A DNA stretch of 64,000 nt, from positions 1 through 64,000 of the forward strand of contig JAAWBD010000111.1 in assembly GCA_022792495.1 (NCBI GenBank). The letters are read 5' to 3'. Source of the stretch: Oscillospiraceae bacterium (lineage in GTDB: Bacteria; Bacillota; Clostridia; Oscillospirales; Oscillospiraceae). Below are positions 18,625 to 27,500 of the stretch, piece by piece (the stretch's first letter is position 1; each line of letters begins with the position of its first letter). The position numbers and the translations under genes were made by a program. Below the pieces are notes generated by a model. The model did no database searches. It saw nothing but the letters and a program-made list of their open reading frames with translations, and was not told where the DNA came from.

Positions 18625-21600
18625 GTTGGTGTCCTCCCAATGGTAAGGATATTCCCTCTATCAGGTAGCTTTGGTCGGTAAAGCAATCTGCCGGGTGGCG
18701 CCCCCGCTTTTTGAAGCAGGGGCGACCAGAACAGCCGCTCCCTTCCTGTCTCCAGCAGAGGATCTACCTCTGTGATCAAGAGAGCCGTGGGCAGGGGAAG
18801 TCTGTTTGAAAGCAAGGATTTGGTTCGTGAGGTAGTGATCAGGCGGGATGTATTCACTGCAGCGGCCCGTGCCTGGAATGTCCGGGCCCTTGTAACAGCA
18901 GTATCCTTCCCTATGTCGTTCTCCCCAAAATCAGATGGCTCAGCGGAAGCATCAGGCCCCTCAGGCTCTGTGGGTTCCGGATTCTCTACGGGCCCCAAGC
19001 TTTCTGATGGGTCAGGAGTCTCCGTAGGCTCCGGGCTTTCTGTGGGCTCGGAAGTCTCTGCAGGCTCTGGGCTCTCTGTGGGCTCGGGTGTCTCCACAGG
19101 CTCCGGGCTTTCCGTGGGCGCAGGAGTCTCTGCAGGCTCCGGGCTTTCCGTGGGCGCAGGAGTCTCCGTGAGCTCCGGGCTTTCTGTGGGCTCAGGAGTC
19201 TCCGTGGGCGCAAGGAGGGCTTTCAGCTCCTCCAATGCCTCTATCAGCTGCTGGAGCTCCTCGGCGTACTCCTCCGCCAGAGTGGGATCCTCTCGAATGG
19301 CGTCCATCAGGTCATATACCCGCTCGGCCAGCTGAGCCACCTTCTCCTCCGGGGTCAGCAAATCCCACAAATCTACGATCTCTGGTTCCAGCAGCATCAG
19401 GTTCGCGGCTACGATCTGTACCTCCACATAGCTGGGAGCCCAGTTGGGCTTTCCGCTCTGAGGCAGCAGTGTGTTCTCATAATAATCCTTGGCCGAGGCT
19501 TTGTCCTTGATCTCAGTGCCAACAGCATATTTATTGGCATTCATTGCATACCACTGGAGAACAAACCAATCCAGCTTTTCCGCCGCAGATACCCCGTCCT
19601 CCTTCAGCTTGGCCGCGATGTTGATAATCTTTGTCCGGAATGTCTTTTTCTGGGCCGTTGTACAGCTCCCCAACGGTTTTGCCGCCCTGGGAGAGGTACC
19701 ACCATACAGGTTCAAGCGGCCGCCTGCCGCTCCACCCGAAATGCCAGAATAAAGGTCGATGGCCTCCTCAAAATCTCCCTCGTAGGTTCCCGCATTATAC
19801 TGGTCGATGATCTCCAGGAAAACATCCAAATCCGTTTTTATTTCTGTCGCCGTATTGGGGTTCTGCTCTCCCGTCCTCCACCAATAGTTCTTTCCATCCG
19901 CATCGTCCTTGTCGGTGGGGTTATCGGTAGGCAATCCAGGATCTGTCAGATCTGCAATATACCCACCACCCAGCAAGAAGTGCTGGATCTGCCGCCATAC
20001 CAGAGAGCGGCAGTCTGCCTCCCCCGCAGCGTTGGCCAGATTATCCAATCCTTGGATCAGCTCCGTGACTGGGTGGGCGGTATCTCCATATTTGGTCAGG
20101 GCATCCCAATTTTCCTCCGTCCCAGCATAAGTCGGAATCAGACGATATAGGGCTGCGGCCGCATCGTCCAGTTGATCCAGAGCGTGGGGATTCCCATTAT
20201 AATAATGGCGGTAGACTGCCTCCATCAGCGTGGTAAGATTAGAGTCACCTGAGCCAGGGGCAAGGGAGTAGGCAGTTCCCTCTCCAGCATCCTTCCACCA
20301 GTAGTAAGCGGATTCCTTTTGAAGCCCAAGACTGGTATTCCGATCTTCCAGATCACAGCCACCAGGATCATCCTTGTGAATCAGGTAGTACTGCAGTTGA
20401 TTCCAAGAGTTATTCCTCTGGGCCGTAGTCGAATCCGTGGTAGCAATGATAGCGCCATTTGCCTGGATAAACGCCAATATACCTGCCTTGAAATCAGCGA
20501 TATTGGCCTGTGTATAAACGCCCGTTGTACCATTAAACTCGCTACGGAAGTGCAGCTCTTTCAGTCCATCCTCTCCATAGAGATCCTCCAACGAGAACAT
20601 ATCCCAGACGGTGGTGGAGCCAGCCAGATATTGTTGAGCCGCCACAAAGAGAGTCGCCAGATTGGTCACTTTACTATACCCGTAATGCCACCAGTAGGTC
20701 GCATAAGCGTCCTCTACCGGTGTACGGGTATCTCCCGCCACATAATACTGGATCTGATCCCAAGTCGCCTCCGTTCCCAGATCATCCACGGCCATCTTGA
20801 TCGCGGTTCGGAACTGGTTATAGTCATCAAAGGGATCGCCATCAATATTTTTGACCAGATTTTCGGTGAGAAGAGTCCACCAAGATTCGGGAGTAATGCC
20901 GTTAGTCTTCATATCTTCAAAATATTCCTGATACCGGTAATAGTTGATCCAGGCATCCCGGCCAGTATCCAGTGCTTTTTGGGCAGCATTCAGCAGATCC
21001 TGCAAGCTACCAGCACCGGGCGCACTCTCCCCCTGGTTCCACCAAGCGGTATCTCTGCTCAACTGAATAGTCTCTGCCAGCGTAGTTGTATTCGTGGGCT
21101 TAGAATCGACAAGAATCCAACCCTGAATCGCATCCCAGTCATCCTCAGTCAGGGCTCCGGGATCCAAGGGATCAATTGCATTGATCCCCTTCACCGCTTT
21201 GATAAAAGCATCCGCCAGCTGATCGATGGAGGCATAAGCACTCCCCCGCTTATCAGCCCGAATGTGGGACAGCGCTTCCGCCTCTGTTAATGTCAGCAGA
21301 GAGATGGCCGCCTTGGCCTCCTCCTCCGTCTTCTCTAACACCACCTTTACCATACGGGCAAAGCTGGTGGGCTTTCCAGAACGGGATGCTGCACATTCCT
21401 CATGGAGATTGCACCAAGAAATAGTTATTCCATCTGCAGTCTCAGAATCCCTTAGCCACGTCCGATAATCTGCCATATGAGCAGAATCTGTTCCTACTTG
21501 GGATTCTTTCCCATATTTTTTTTCATACTCATGGATAAACAGCTGAATCTGATGATAAGTAAGCTGGGGACAATCATGCTCCACGTTCCACCATTCATTG

Positions 21601-24206
21601 TTTGTTGAGGAATACCCATCTGTTCCCTCATGAGCCGCTATTGCTGTGTAAACAATCGCTTGCCATGCATTTCGAACCGCAGTACGAGTACCAACAGCAA
21701 CAACAGCTCCACCTGTCAAGCTGCCATTGGTCATTGTCCCTCCTGCCCTCAAATTCATATCTGTAAAGTTGTTTAGTGAAAGGAAATTATTCAAGCTCTG
21801 CTGCGTAATACTACCATTAAAATAATTTCTTACATTATTGGCCAAATTATTGATTGTTCCAAACAAAACAAAGCCATAAGTACCCGAACGGTCATCGTTG
21901 ACCACTCCATCACCATCTGTATCTCCATACTCCGCCCGATAATACATCCGATCCATATTATTGTCCGGCGTATTATAGTTGTAGTTGTCCATAATATGGG
22001 CACTACCCGCACGCCCCGTATTCGTATCGGAACGCTCACCACCCGTAACAAAACTAGCCCCATTTGCTTCCATAAGGAAGTAATCCACCTTATTCTGTCG
22101 GCCGGAAAGAACCAGCTGAATCTGCACTTCCTCAATATTATCTACAGACAAAGTACTATAAGTGGTTTTCCCTTTTGCCAACTGTTCATCGTTGGTGGCG
22201 TTGCTTAAATTCGAATCCTCCCAACGTATGTCGGAAGTTGTCTCCTGCCGAAGCTCCAGTTTTCTGGCACGGCCAACTCCACGCAAAGTCTGGTCAAAAG
22301 CATTCTTATTGGCCCGCTCATAAAGGACATTTACACTATAGGCTCCACCTAAAGCAGCAGAAGGAGCATTCATCTTGTCATAATAGGGCTCCGAAATCAT
22401 GTGATACGTATAGTTAGTATTTAACAAATCTGCACCGGGCTCATAGACTGCCTTGACAGAGCAAACGCCCCCTGCTTCCAGAGGGTGCTTCCTAAAGTCA
22501 AAAGTTTCAAACTGAAAATCTACATCATCAACAGTTAATTCTGACCCATCATGATTCACTATAACGTCCCCAGTCTCGGGATCTATTGCATAAGCGCCGC
22601 TCGTAACTCCAGTATATTCTGCCAATTCACCAATACCGATCGTCGTCCACATGCTACTGGGGTTATTCCAGTTTTCATCCGTCAGTCTTGCCCAGCCGTG
22701 GGTGTAGATGAAGCACTCGTCCCACTCCTCATTCTCCAGGCTTTCTGCGCTTGTTCCCTTCTGCCGCCAGGTATTTGTGGTGATTGGATCGCCGTTTTCA
22801 TCCTCCGTCACCTTTTCCATGGGACGCTTCAAAAAGACGTAATCCAGTTTGTTGGTGAGGGGGTAATCCGCGCCCTTCAGGCCGTCTGTCCGACGGCTGT
22901 CCATTGTGTCGTCCTCCCCACCCTCTACCATGGGCGTGGAGGGATACTTTCCACGATAGTTGTATTCTCTGGAAAGACTGTCCACATGACTAACCCATGT
23001 GGGATCGTTTTGGGGTTCCACCACCCGCAGATCCGGATGAACAAGGTTCTCCCGGACGTAGTCATTGACCAACTTGCGGGCGTCCCCATCCCGAGGAACA
23101 ATGAGAACGCCGATAAGAGTATCGTCCCAATCATAGAAGAGGACGGAGGCCAGATCGTCCAAAGACAGGCCACCGTCGTTGTAGGTGGTGTGGTTGACCA
23201 AGCGGAAGTTGATCTTCCCTTCCGTAGGAGCGCCCTGGTACTTGCTGGTGGTGGGATCCTCCAGCTCAAGGGCTTTGCCCGCCTCAGGGGCAGGGATGGC
23301 GGGATTATTGGCGTCGCCTGTGTAGTACATCAGGCCATTGGCTGGGTTGTAGGTCAGCTCACAGCCCATATAGCGGCCGGCCAGGTCGGTATAGGAGGCG
23401 AACTGGAGAAGGCAATCGTAGTCACCCTCTGTTTGGTCGGTCTCTCCGCCGGTTTCCTCCCCTACGGTCTCTGCACCGCCAGCGGGAGGGGTGACTACAG
23501 AAGGCGTCAGCCATTTTTCAGCCTCCGCCGCTACAATTTGATATTTTGAAAGGTCATAGCGGAAGGTCACTACGGCCAGCACCGTGTCCTCCACCAGCTC
23601 AATAGGGCGGTCGGACTGGGCCAGCATATAGAGATAGCCGCCCTTCCCCTCCTCCCCGCTGACCTGGCCCACTGCGGTGGTGATCTGCTTAGACTTCAGG
23701 GTCTGCATGTTGGCCAGCTGCTCAAAGGGCTGCTGGGTGGTCGTCAAATCCACGGGCTGGGCCGCGTCCTTCTTGTAGTTGGTTCGCTCCTCCGCCGTCC
23801 AATCACTCAAATCCTTACCCGAAAGATCGATCCCGTCGATGAGCGTCCACTTATAAGGGGTCAGGAGCGGGCTATATTTCAGAGCTACACCCAGAGAGTT
23901 AAAGCCCAGCTTCTTCTGCTCCTCCGACAGCTTCCCCGTTTGTACCCGGATGGCCACCTCCAGATCTCCGGTGAGATAATCCCGCACATCCATGGCCGAA
24001 CTCTTGGGATCGTACCAACGGTCTACCACAGCGTTGGCCTCGATGGTAATGGTAGGCACCACATACTCCGCGGGAGCCGGACCCTCCTCCACGGCAAAAG
24101 CCATGGTGGGCAGGCTCATGGCAAAAACCAGAGACAGGGCCGTAAAGCGGCGGGCAAGGCGGCCGAACTGAGACATGTTCATTTTATGTCTGATATTGAA
24201 CTTCAT
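18621..24206 (-). CDS. 1861-aa secreted protein: cohesin-like N-terminus, six Trp-rich helical repeats, Pro-rich tail
   Basis: ATG 24206 follows AAAGGAGG (spacing about ten) and begins a signal peptide ending MAFA near residue 35; the longer upstream reading frame is leader RNA. Residues about 48-235 look cohesin-like (GVALKYSPLLTP, later DTVLAVVTFRYDLSKY). Near residue 760 is one EF-type loop, DTDGDGVVNDD. From about 880 to 1560 six modules of 120-145 aa repeat the motif Wxx(I/L)Qx(Y/F/W), near residues 880, 1024, 1149, 1268, 1403 and 1549, with WWxxG between them; I do not recognise this domain. A 12-residue Pro/Glu/Ser/Thr repeat (about 1665-1740) leads to a Leu/Arg-rich C-terminus with no LPxTG, SLH or transmembrane anchor. 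The TGA overlaps the ATG of the 4343-aa gene, so the two are probably translationally coupled. Bases about 21400-22560 are clearly AT-richer than the rest. Confidence 0.9.
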   Translation of the reverse strand: MKFNIRHKMNMSQFGRLARRFTALSLVFAMSLPTMAFAVEEGPAPAEYVVPTITIEANAVVDRWYDPKSSAMDVRDYLTGDLEVAIRVQTGKLSEEQKKLGFNSLGVALKYSPLLTPYKWTLIDGIDLSGKDLSDWTAEERTNYKKDAAQPVDLTTTQQPFEQLANMQTLKSKQITTAVGQVSGEEGKGGYLYMLAQSDRPIELVEDTVLAVVTFRYDLSKYQIVAAEAEKWLTPSVVTPPAGGAETVGEETGGETDQTEGDYDCLLQFASYTDLAGRYMGCELTYNPANGLMYYTGDANNPAIPAPEAGKALELEDPTTSKYQGAPTEGKINFRLVNHTTYNDGGLSLDDLASVLFYDWDDTLIGVLIVPRDGDARKLVNDYVRENLVHPDLRVVEPQNDPTWVSHVDSLSREYNYRGKYPSTPMVEGGEDDTMDSRRTDGLKGADYPLTNKLDYVFLKRPMEKVTEDENGDPITTNTWRQKGTSAESLENEEWDECFIYTHGWARLTDENWNNPSSMWTTIGIGELAEYTGVTSGAYAIDPETGDVIVNHDGSELTVDDVDFQFETFDFRKHPLEAGGVCSVKAVYEPGADLLNTNYTYHMISEPYYDKMNAPSAALGGAYSVNVLYERANKNAFDQTLRGVGRARKLELRQETTSDIRWEDSNLSNATNDEQLAKGKTTYSTLSVDNIEEVQIQLVLSGRQNKVDYFLMEANGASFVTGGERSDTNTGRAGSAHIMDNYNYNTPDNNMDRMYYRAEYGDTDGDGVVNDDRSGTYGFVLFGTINNLANNVRNYFNGSITQQSLNNFLSLNNFTDMNLRAGGTMTNGSLTGGAVVAVGTRTAVRNAWQAIVYTAIAAHEGTDGYSSTNNEWWNVEHDCPQLTYHQIQLFIHEYEKKYGKESQVGTDSAHMADYRTWLRDSETADGITISWCNLHEECAASRSGKPTSFARMVKVVLEKTEEEAKAAISLLTLTEAEALSHIRADKRGSAYASIDQLADAFIKAVKGINAIDPLDPGALTEDDWDAIQGWILVDSKPTNTTTLAETIQLSRDTAWWNQGESAPGAGSLQDLLNAAQKALDTGRDAWINYYRYQEYFEDMKTNGITPESWWTLLTENLVKNIDGDPFDDYNQFRTAIKMAVDDLGTEATWDQIQYYVAGDTRTPVEDAYATYWWHYGYSKVTNLATLFVAAQQYLAGSTTVWDMFSLEDLYGEDGLKELHFRSEFNGTTGVYTQANIADFKAGILAFIQANGAIIATTDSTTAQRNNSWNQLQYYLIHKDDPGGCDLEDRNTSLGLQKESAYYWWKDAGEGTAYSLAPGSGDSNLTTLMEAVYRHYYNGNPHALDQLDDAAAALYRLIPTYAGTEENWDALTKYGDTAHPVTELIQGLDNLANAAGEADCRSLVWRQIQHFLLGGGYIADLTDPGLPTDNPTDKDDADGKNYWWRTGEQNPNTATEIKTDLDVFLEIIDQYNAGTYEGDFEEAIDLYSGISGGAAGGRLNLYGGTSPRAAKPLGSCTTAQKKTFRTKIINIAAKLKEDGVSAAEKLDWFVLQWYAMNANKYAVGTEIKDKASAKDYYENTLLPQSGKPNWAPSYVEVQIVAANLMLLEPEIVDLWDLLTPEEKVAQLAERVYDLMDAIREDPTLAEEYAEELQQLIEALEELKALLAPTETPEPTESPELTETPAPTESPEPAETPAPTESPEPVETPEPTESPEPAETSEPTESPEPTETPDPSESLGPVENPEPTEPEGPDASAEPSDFGENDIGKDTAVTRARTFQARAAAVNTSRLITTSRTKSLLSNRLPLPTALLITEVDPLLETGRERLFWSPLLQKAGAPPGRLLYRPKLPDRGNILTIGRTPT
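18699..18724 (-). other. GC-rich hairpin inside the 3' end of the 1861-aa gene
   Basis: CGCCCC-x-GCTT pairs with AAGC-x-GGGGCG (one mismatch, 4-nt loop), about 75 bases before the start of the 4343-aa gene. No T-run follows on the minus strand, so it is not a classical terminator. It may tune the relative expression of the two coupled genes or block mRNA decay. Confidence 0.4.
18982..19209 (-). repeat. 36-bp in-frame tandem array (PTESPEP-type linker)
   Basis: GTCTC(C/T) recurs at 19018, 19054, 19090, 19126, 19162 and 19198, a strict 36-bp period. Each unit encodes twelve residues of the type PTESPEPAETPA. Copies differ at several bases, so the array is older or more drifted than the 45-bp array in the next gene. 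It encodes the extended Pro-rich tail of the 1861-aa protein. Confidence 0.88.
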
Positions 24207-24459
24207 GTTCGAGCCGCCTCCTTTCCTGTCGAATTTCTCTGTCTGCTGATTTTCTTCCTTTTTCCCACCCAAGCTGTATTCTTTTACAAGGCTCCCCATT
24301 TCCGGCGAAGAACAGTGGAAATGCCCTAAGCCCCGGGCTTCCGCCCTTTGGCTTAGGGTATGTATCCAATTTCTTCGCAGGGATCCATGCATTTTGTAAT
24401 CACCACATCTTTACAAAAATGCCAAAATATGTATTTTGTCGGGCAGACAACACATACTT
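24207..24459 (-). promoter_or_regulatory. Long structured 5' leader of the 1861-aa gene
   Basis: About 250 nt separate the predicted start point (near 24459) from ATG 24206. Three nested stems can be drawn. The outer stem is GCGAAGAA/TTCTTCGC (24305-24312 with 24371-24378). The middle stem is CCCTAAGCC/GGCTTAGGG (24324-24332 with 24350-24358). The inner stem is GGGC/GCCC with a 4-nt loop (24335-24346). An imperfect repeat CATTTTGTAA / TTACAAAAATG flanks 24390-24421. The 314 bases between the two genes hold nothing else apart from the promoter and AAAGGAGG. I recognise no riboswitch family; this is a candidate cis-regulatory RNA. Confidence 0.55.
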
Positions 24460-24465
24460 TTAGAC

Positions 24466-24494
24466 ATTATATCTCATTTTTGCCAGCAAAGCAA
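24466..24494 (-). promoter_or_regulatory. Sigma-A-type promoter of the 1861-4343-aa gene pair
   Basis: On the minus strand TTGCTT (24489-24494), a 17-bp spacer and a perfect TATAAT (24466-24471). It starts only 26 bases after the stop of the 5509-aa gene. No terminator is seen between them, so read-through from the upstream operon is also possible. Confidence 0.75.
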
Positions 24495-24520
24495 GGTTTT
24501 TATGTAAATGGGAAAATTAC

Positions 24521-27500
24521 CTAAATCTCTTTTATTTCAAGGGCTGTATCCGCGCTATTTCTATTATTTCCCTCTTTTTCGTCAACCAAAGGAGCAAGTA
24601 TGGCCTCCTCCTCGGAATCAGGATCTGTCATTTCTGTTCCGGCAGAGCCCTCTCCCTCATCAGGAGTGGTCTCCTCTCTATTCGGGTCGGTTCCTTCCAC
24701 GGAAGGGAGTTCCGGCTCCACCTGCTCTCCTGGAGTGGAGGAGCCGGGATCGGTCTCTCCGTCTGGAAGGGGCTCTATCTCCTCCGAAGGTGTCTCTGCA
24801 TCGGAGCCTGTTCCGCCTTCCTCGGGAGCCTTGTCTCCCTCCTCCGGCGGCAGCTCAGGCTCAGGGGGAGACACTTCCTCTCCCTTTTCGCCCTCGTCAG
24901 GCTCCTCTGGCTGAGAGGGTTCCTCCCCGTCGGGGAGCTCTCCTTCCGTCGGGGGAAGCTCCTCCTCCACGGGCGGCAACTCCTCCTCAGGATCCAACTC
25001 CTCCAGCTGCTCCTGCTCCAACAGCAGGGCAGCCTCCAGGAGAAGCTGCTCCTGGTAAAGCTGGATCGCTGTAGACAGGTCACTGGTCACCAGATAGAGC
25101 TGGGCATAGTCGGTCTCATTCTTATTGTAGTTCCGGTAATCATTCCAGATGGCCGAATCGCTTACGGTGATAAAGCCGTCGCCGTCCAGATCCACCTGGT
25201 GCGCCATGCTCTCCGGGTTGTAAACGGACATATGCCAATCCGGATCATCGGGATCCTTGGTATTGCTCCAAGTCCTGCTCCCGTTGAAGAAGCTCATGAT
25301 AAAGACATAGTCCTCCATCCGGGCGTAGCCATCCTGGTTCACATCGCCGCCAAAGAGGGGGATCACCTCGTTGGTCACCACCTGGCCGTCCTTCTCCGCC
25401 AGCTCCACCACCGTGAAGCAAAGGGCATTGTCGGGATCTAGGTTTTCCTCTGTCAGCTCCACATTCGTCCAGGTACGAACCACATGGCCGGGTTTTTCAA
25501 TCACCAGCTTATAGGTCACACCGCTTCGGTCGTCACCCATCAGCTCGGAGGATTTGATAGCGAAGTTCAGCTGCCACAGACCCATCCCCTTCTCCCGGAA
25601 CTGCCGGTGAACGAAGGCGGGTGCCTCCTCGTAGTCCTCCCTGTTATCAAGCTCCCCGCCCGCAAAGCGGTACAGGCTGTAGGTAGCTGTGTGTTTAGGG
25701 GCATAGGACTCCACCGCACCTATCAGGGAGTAGTACTGGGGCACCTCGAAGTCCACATAGTCCATGGTGCGGAATTCGGGCAGCTTGTCGGTCACGCTCT
25801 CGGTCTCGTCGCTGGTGATGTACATACGGTGGTTGGTCTCCCCACCGTTCATGGTTCCATCGTTATCAAAGATCTTTTCCAGAATGGGGATCAGACCGTT
25901 GGGATCCTCGGCCTCCCTATTGATCTCAACGATAAACCGGGCTCCGTGCCACTTTTCTTCCCCTTCAGCCCACTGATCCTTCAGGTAGGTATCATTGTAG
26001 ATGTCATTTTCGTAGTACTCCTCCCACTGGTCGGGGGTGCCGCCATTATCCTGGCCGGCTATCCAATCCGGGTCATAGAGGGTATTCACGTTGGAGGGAT
26101 GGTCATAGCCCCTCACGTTGGAGAACTTCAGCAGGTCGGTAACATTGACGATCTCGCTGGTTCTATCTTCACCATCCACCTGGAGGTGGAGCTGGAAGCG
26201 GTGGATGGCATCATCTACCTCCGTGGGATCATCCTCCCGGGGGCTGTTGAGTAGAGGCACGGTGACGATGAGATAATCGCCCCGGTTCTCCGCCCGGATC
26301 CAGTGGTCGTTATAGTCGGGATCATTCTCCCGGTCGGGGTCAAAGGGACGCAGGCCGGTGCTGGGGATCACCAGCTCGGTGACGTCCCCCTCCACCCAAG
26401 GCGGGATGGCCGTCTCCCGCTTGGTGGCGGAGACAAAGAGGCTCAAGCCACTGTCCAGAAGATCCTCCAGAAGGCTGGTATACCCATCGGTGGAAGGCTC
26501 CTCCACCAACAGGAAGGTGACGCCGGTGTAGCTTATCTGGCTGGCGCTTCCCGGGGCGTCCTGATAGGTGTTAGTCACCGGAGTAAAGATATTCCCGCTG
26601 GCATCATCAGGATCCACATTGGCCAGGGTGTAGTCCTTCCCCTCGGTCAGTCGGATCAGATTGCCGTCCTCATCCTTCAGGTAGAAGGTAAAATCAGCGT
26701 TGTCAGCGTTCTCCAGGCCGTCCTTCTCGCTCCACAGGGTGGGGATGGTGACCACAGCCTGACCGCCGCCCAGGTTCTCACCCAGGAGCCAGCCTTCCTG
26801 ATGGGTGGTACTCTGGTCTGCGGGGGTATTGTGCTGATACTGGTCGCCGTAATAGGCTTCAGAGTGCTCGGGATCATAGGGCCGGGGAGATTTTTGTCCC
26901 TTTTCAAAGAGCACCGTTACCTGCACGTCAGCGTCGGGCATGTCGAAGTCCACCAGGAGGGGAGCCTCCGGGGTGCCGCTGCCCAGAACCACCATAGTTT
27001 TGTTCACCGGGCCATCAATGGGATCAATGTAGGACATGGAGACGGTAGCGTAATACCCCTCGGCGGTGGTGACCTTCACCTGGATGTGCTCATCGGTGCG
27101 GCCCTCCGTCCAGATATCGCCCTTTCTCAGGGTGTTGTCGGTCATATTTTCAATAAAGGCCTCGTTGCCCTCCACCGCTGTGGCTCCCCGCTTCTCTACG
27201 GCGGCAATATGGATATGGGAGTCCTCCGCCCGGAAATGGACGATAACGTCCATGTTCTCGGTGGGCATATCCTTGGGGTAGCGGATGGTTCCATCCGGGT
27301 GGGGGAACAGCAGGACATCGCCCATACTTTCGGTATGAGCCATAACGGTATAGCTCACGCCGGTATCCGCCGTCACCTCAGTGCGGATCAGCTCCCCGCC
27401 CAGGAGACCGGAGATATGGCCCGCCTCATTCGGAAGAGTAGGATCTCCGGTAACCCAGGGCACAATGACCCCGCTGTTGGCATTCTGCATCCGGACTTCG

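Noticed and set aside
24305..24378. Cyclic-di-GMP or other known riboswitch
   Set aside because: Stems are present, but I could not match the conserved loops of any known class, so it is reported only as a structured leader.
24207..24392. N-terminal extension of the 1861-aa protein to 24392
   Set aside because: The extension has no signal peptide, overlaps the stem-loop leader, and ATG 24206 has AAAGGAGG followed by a proper signal peptide.
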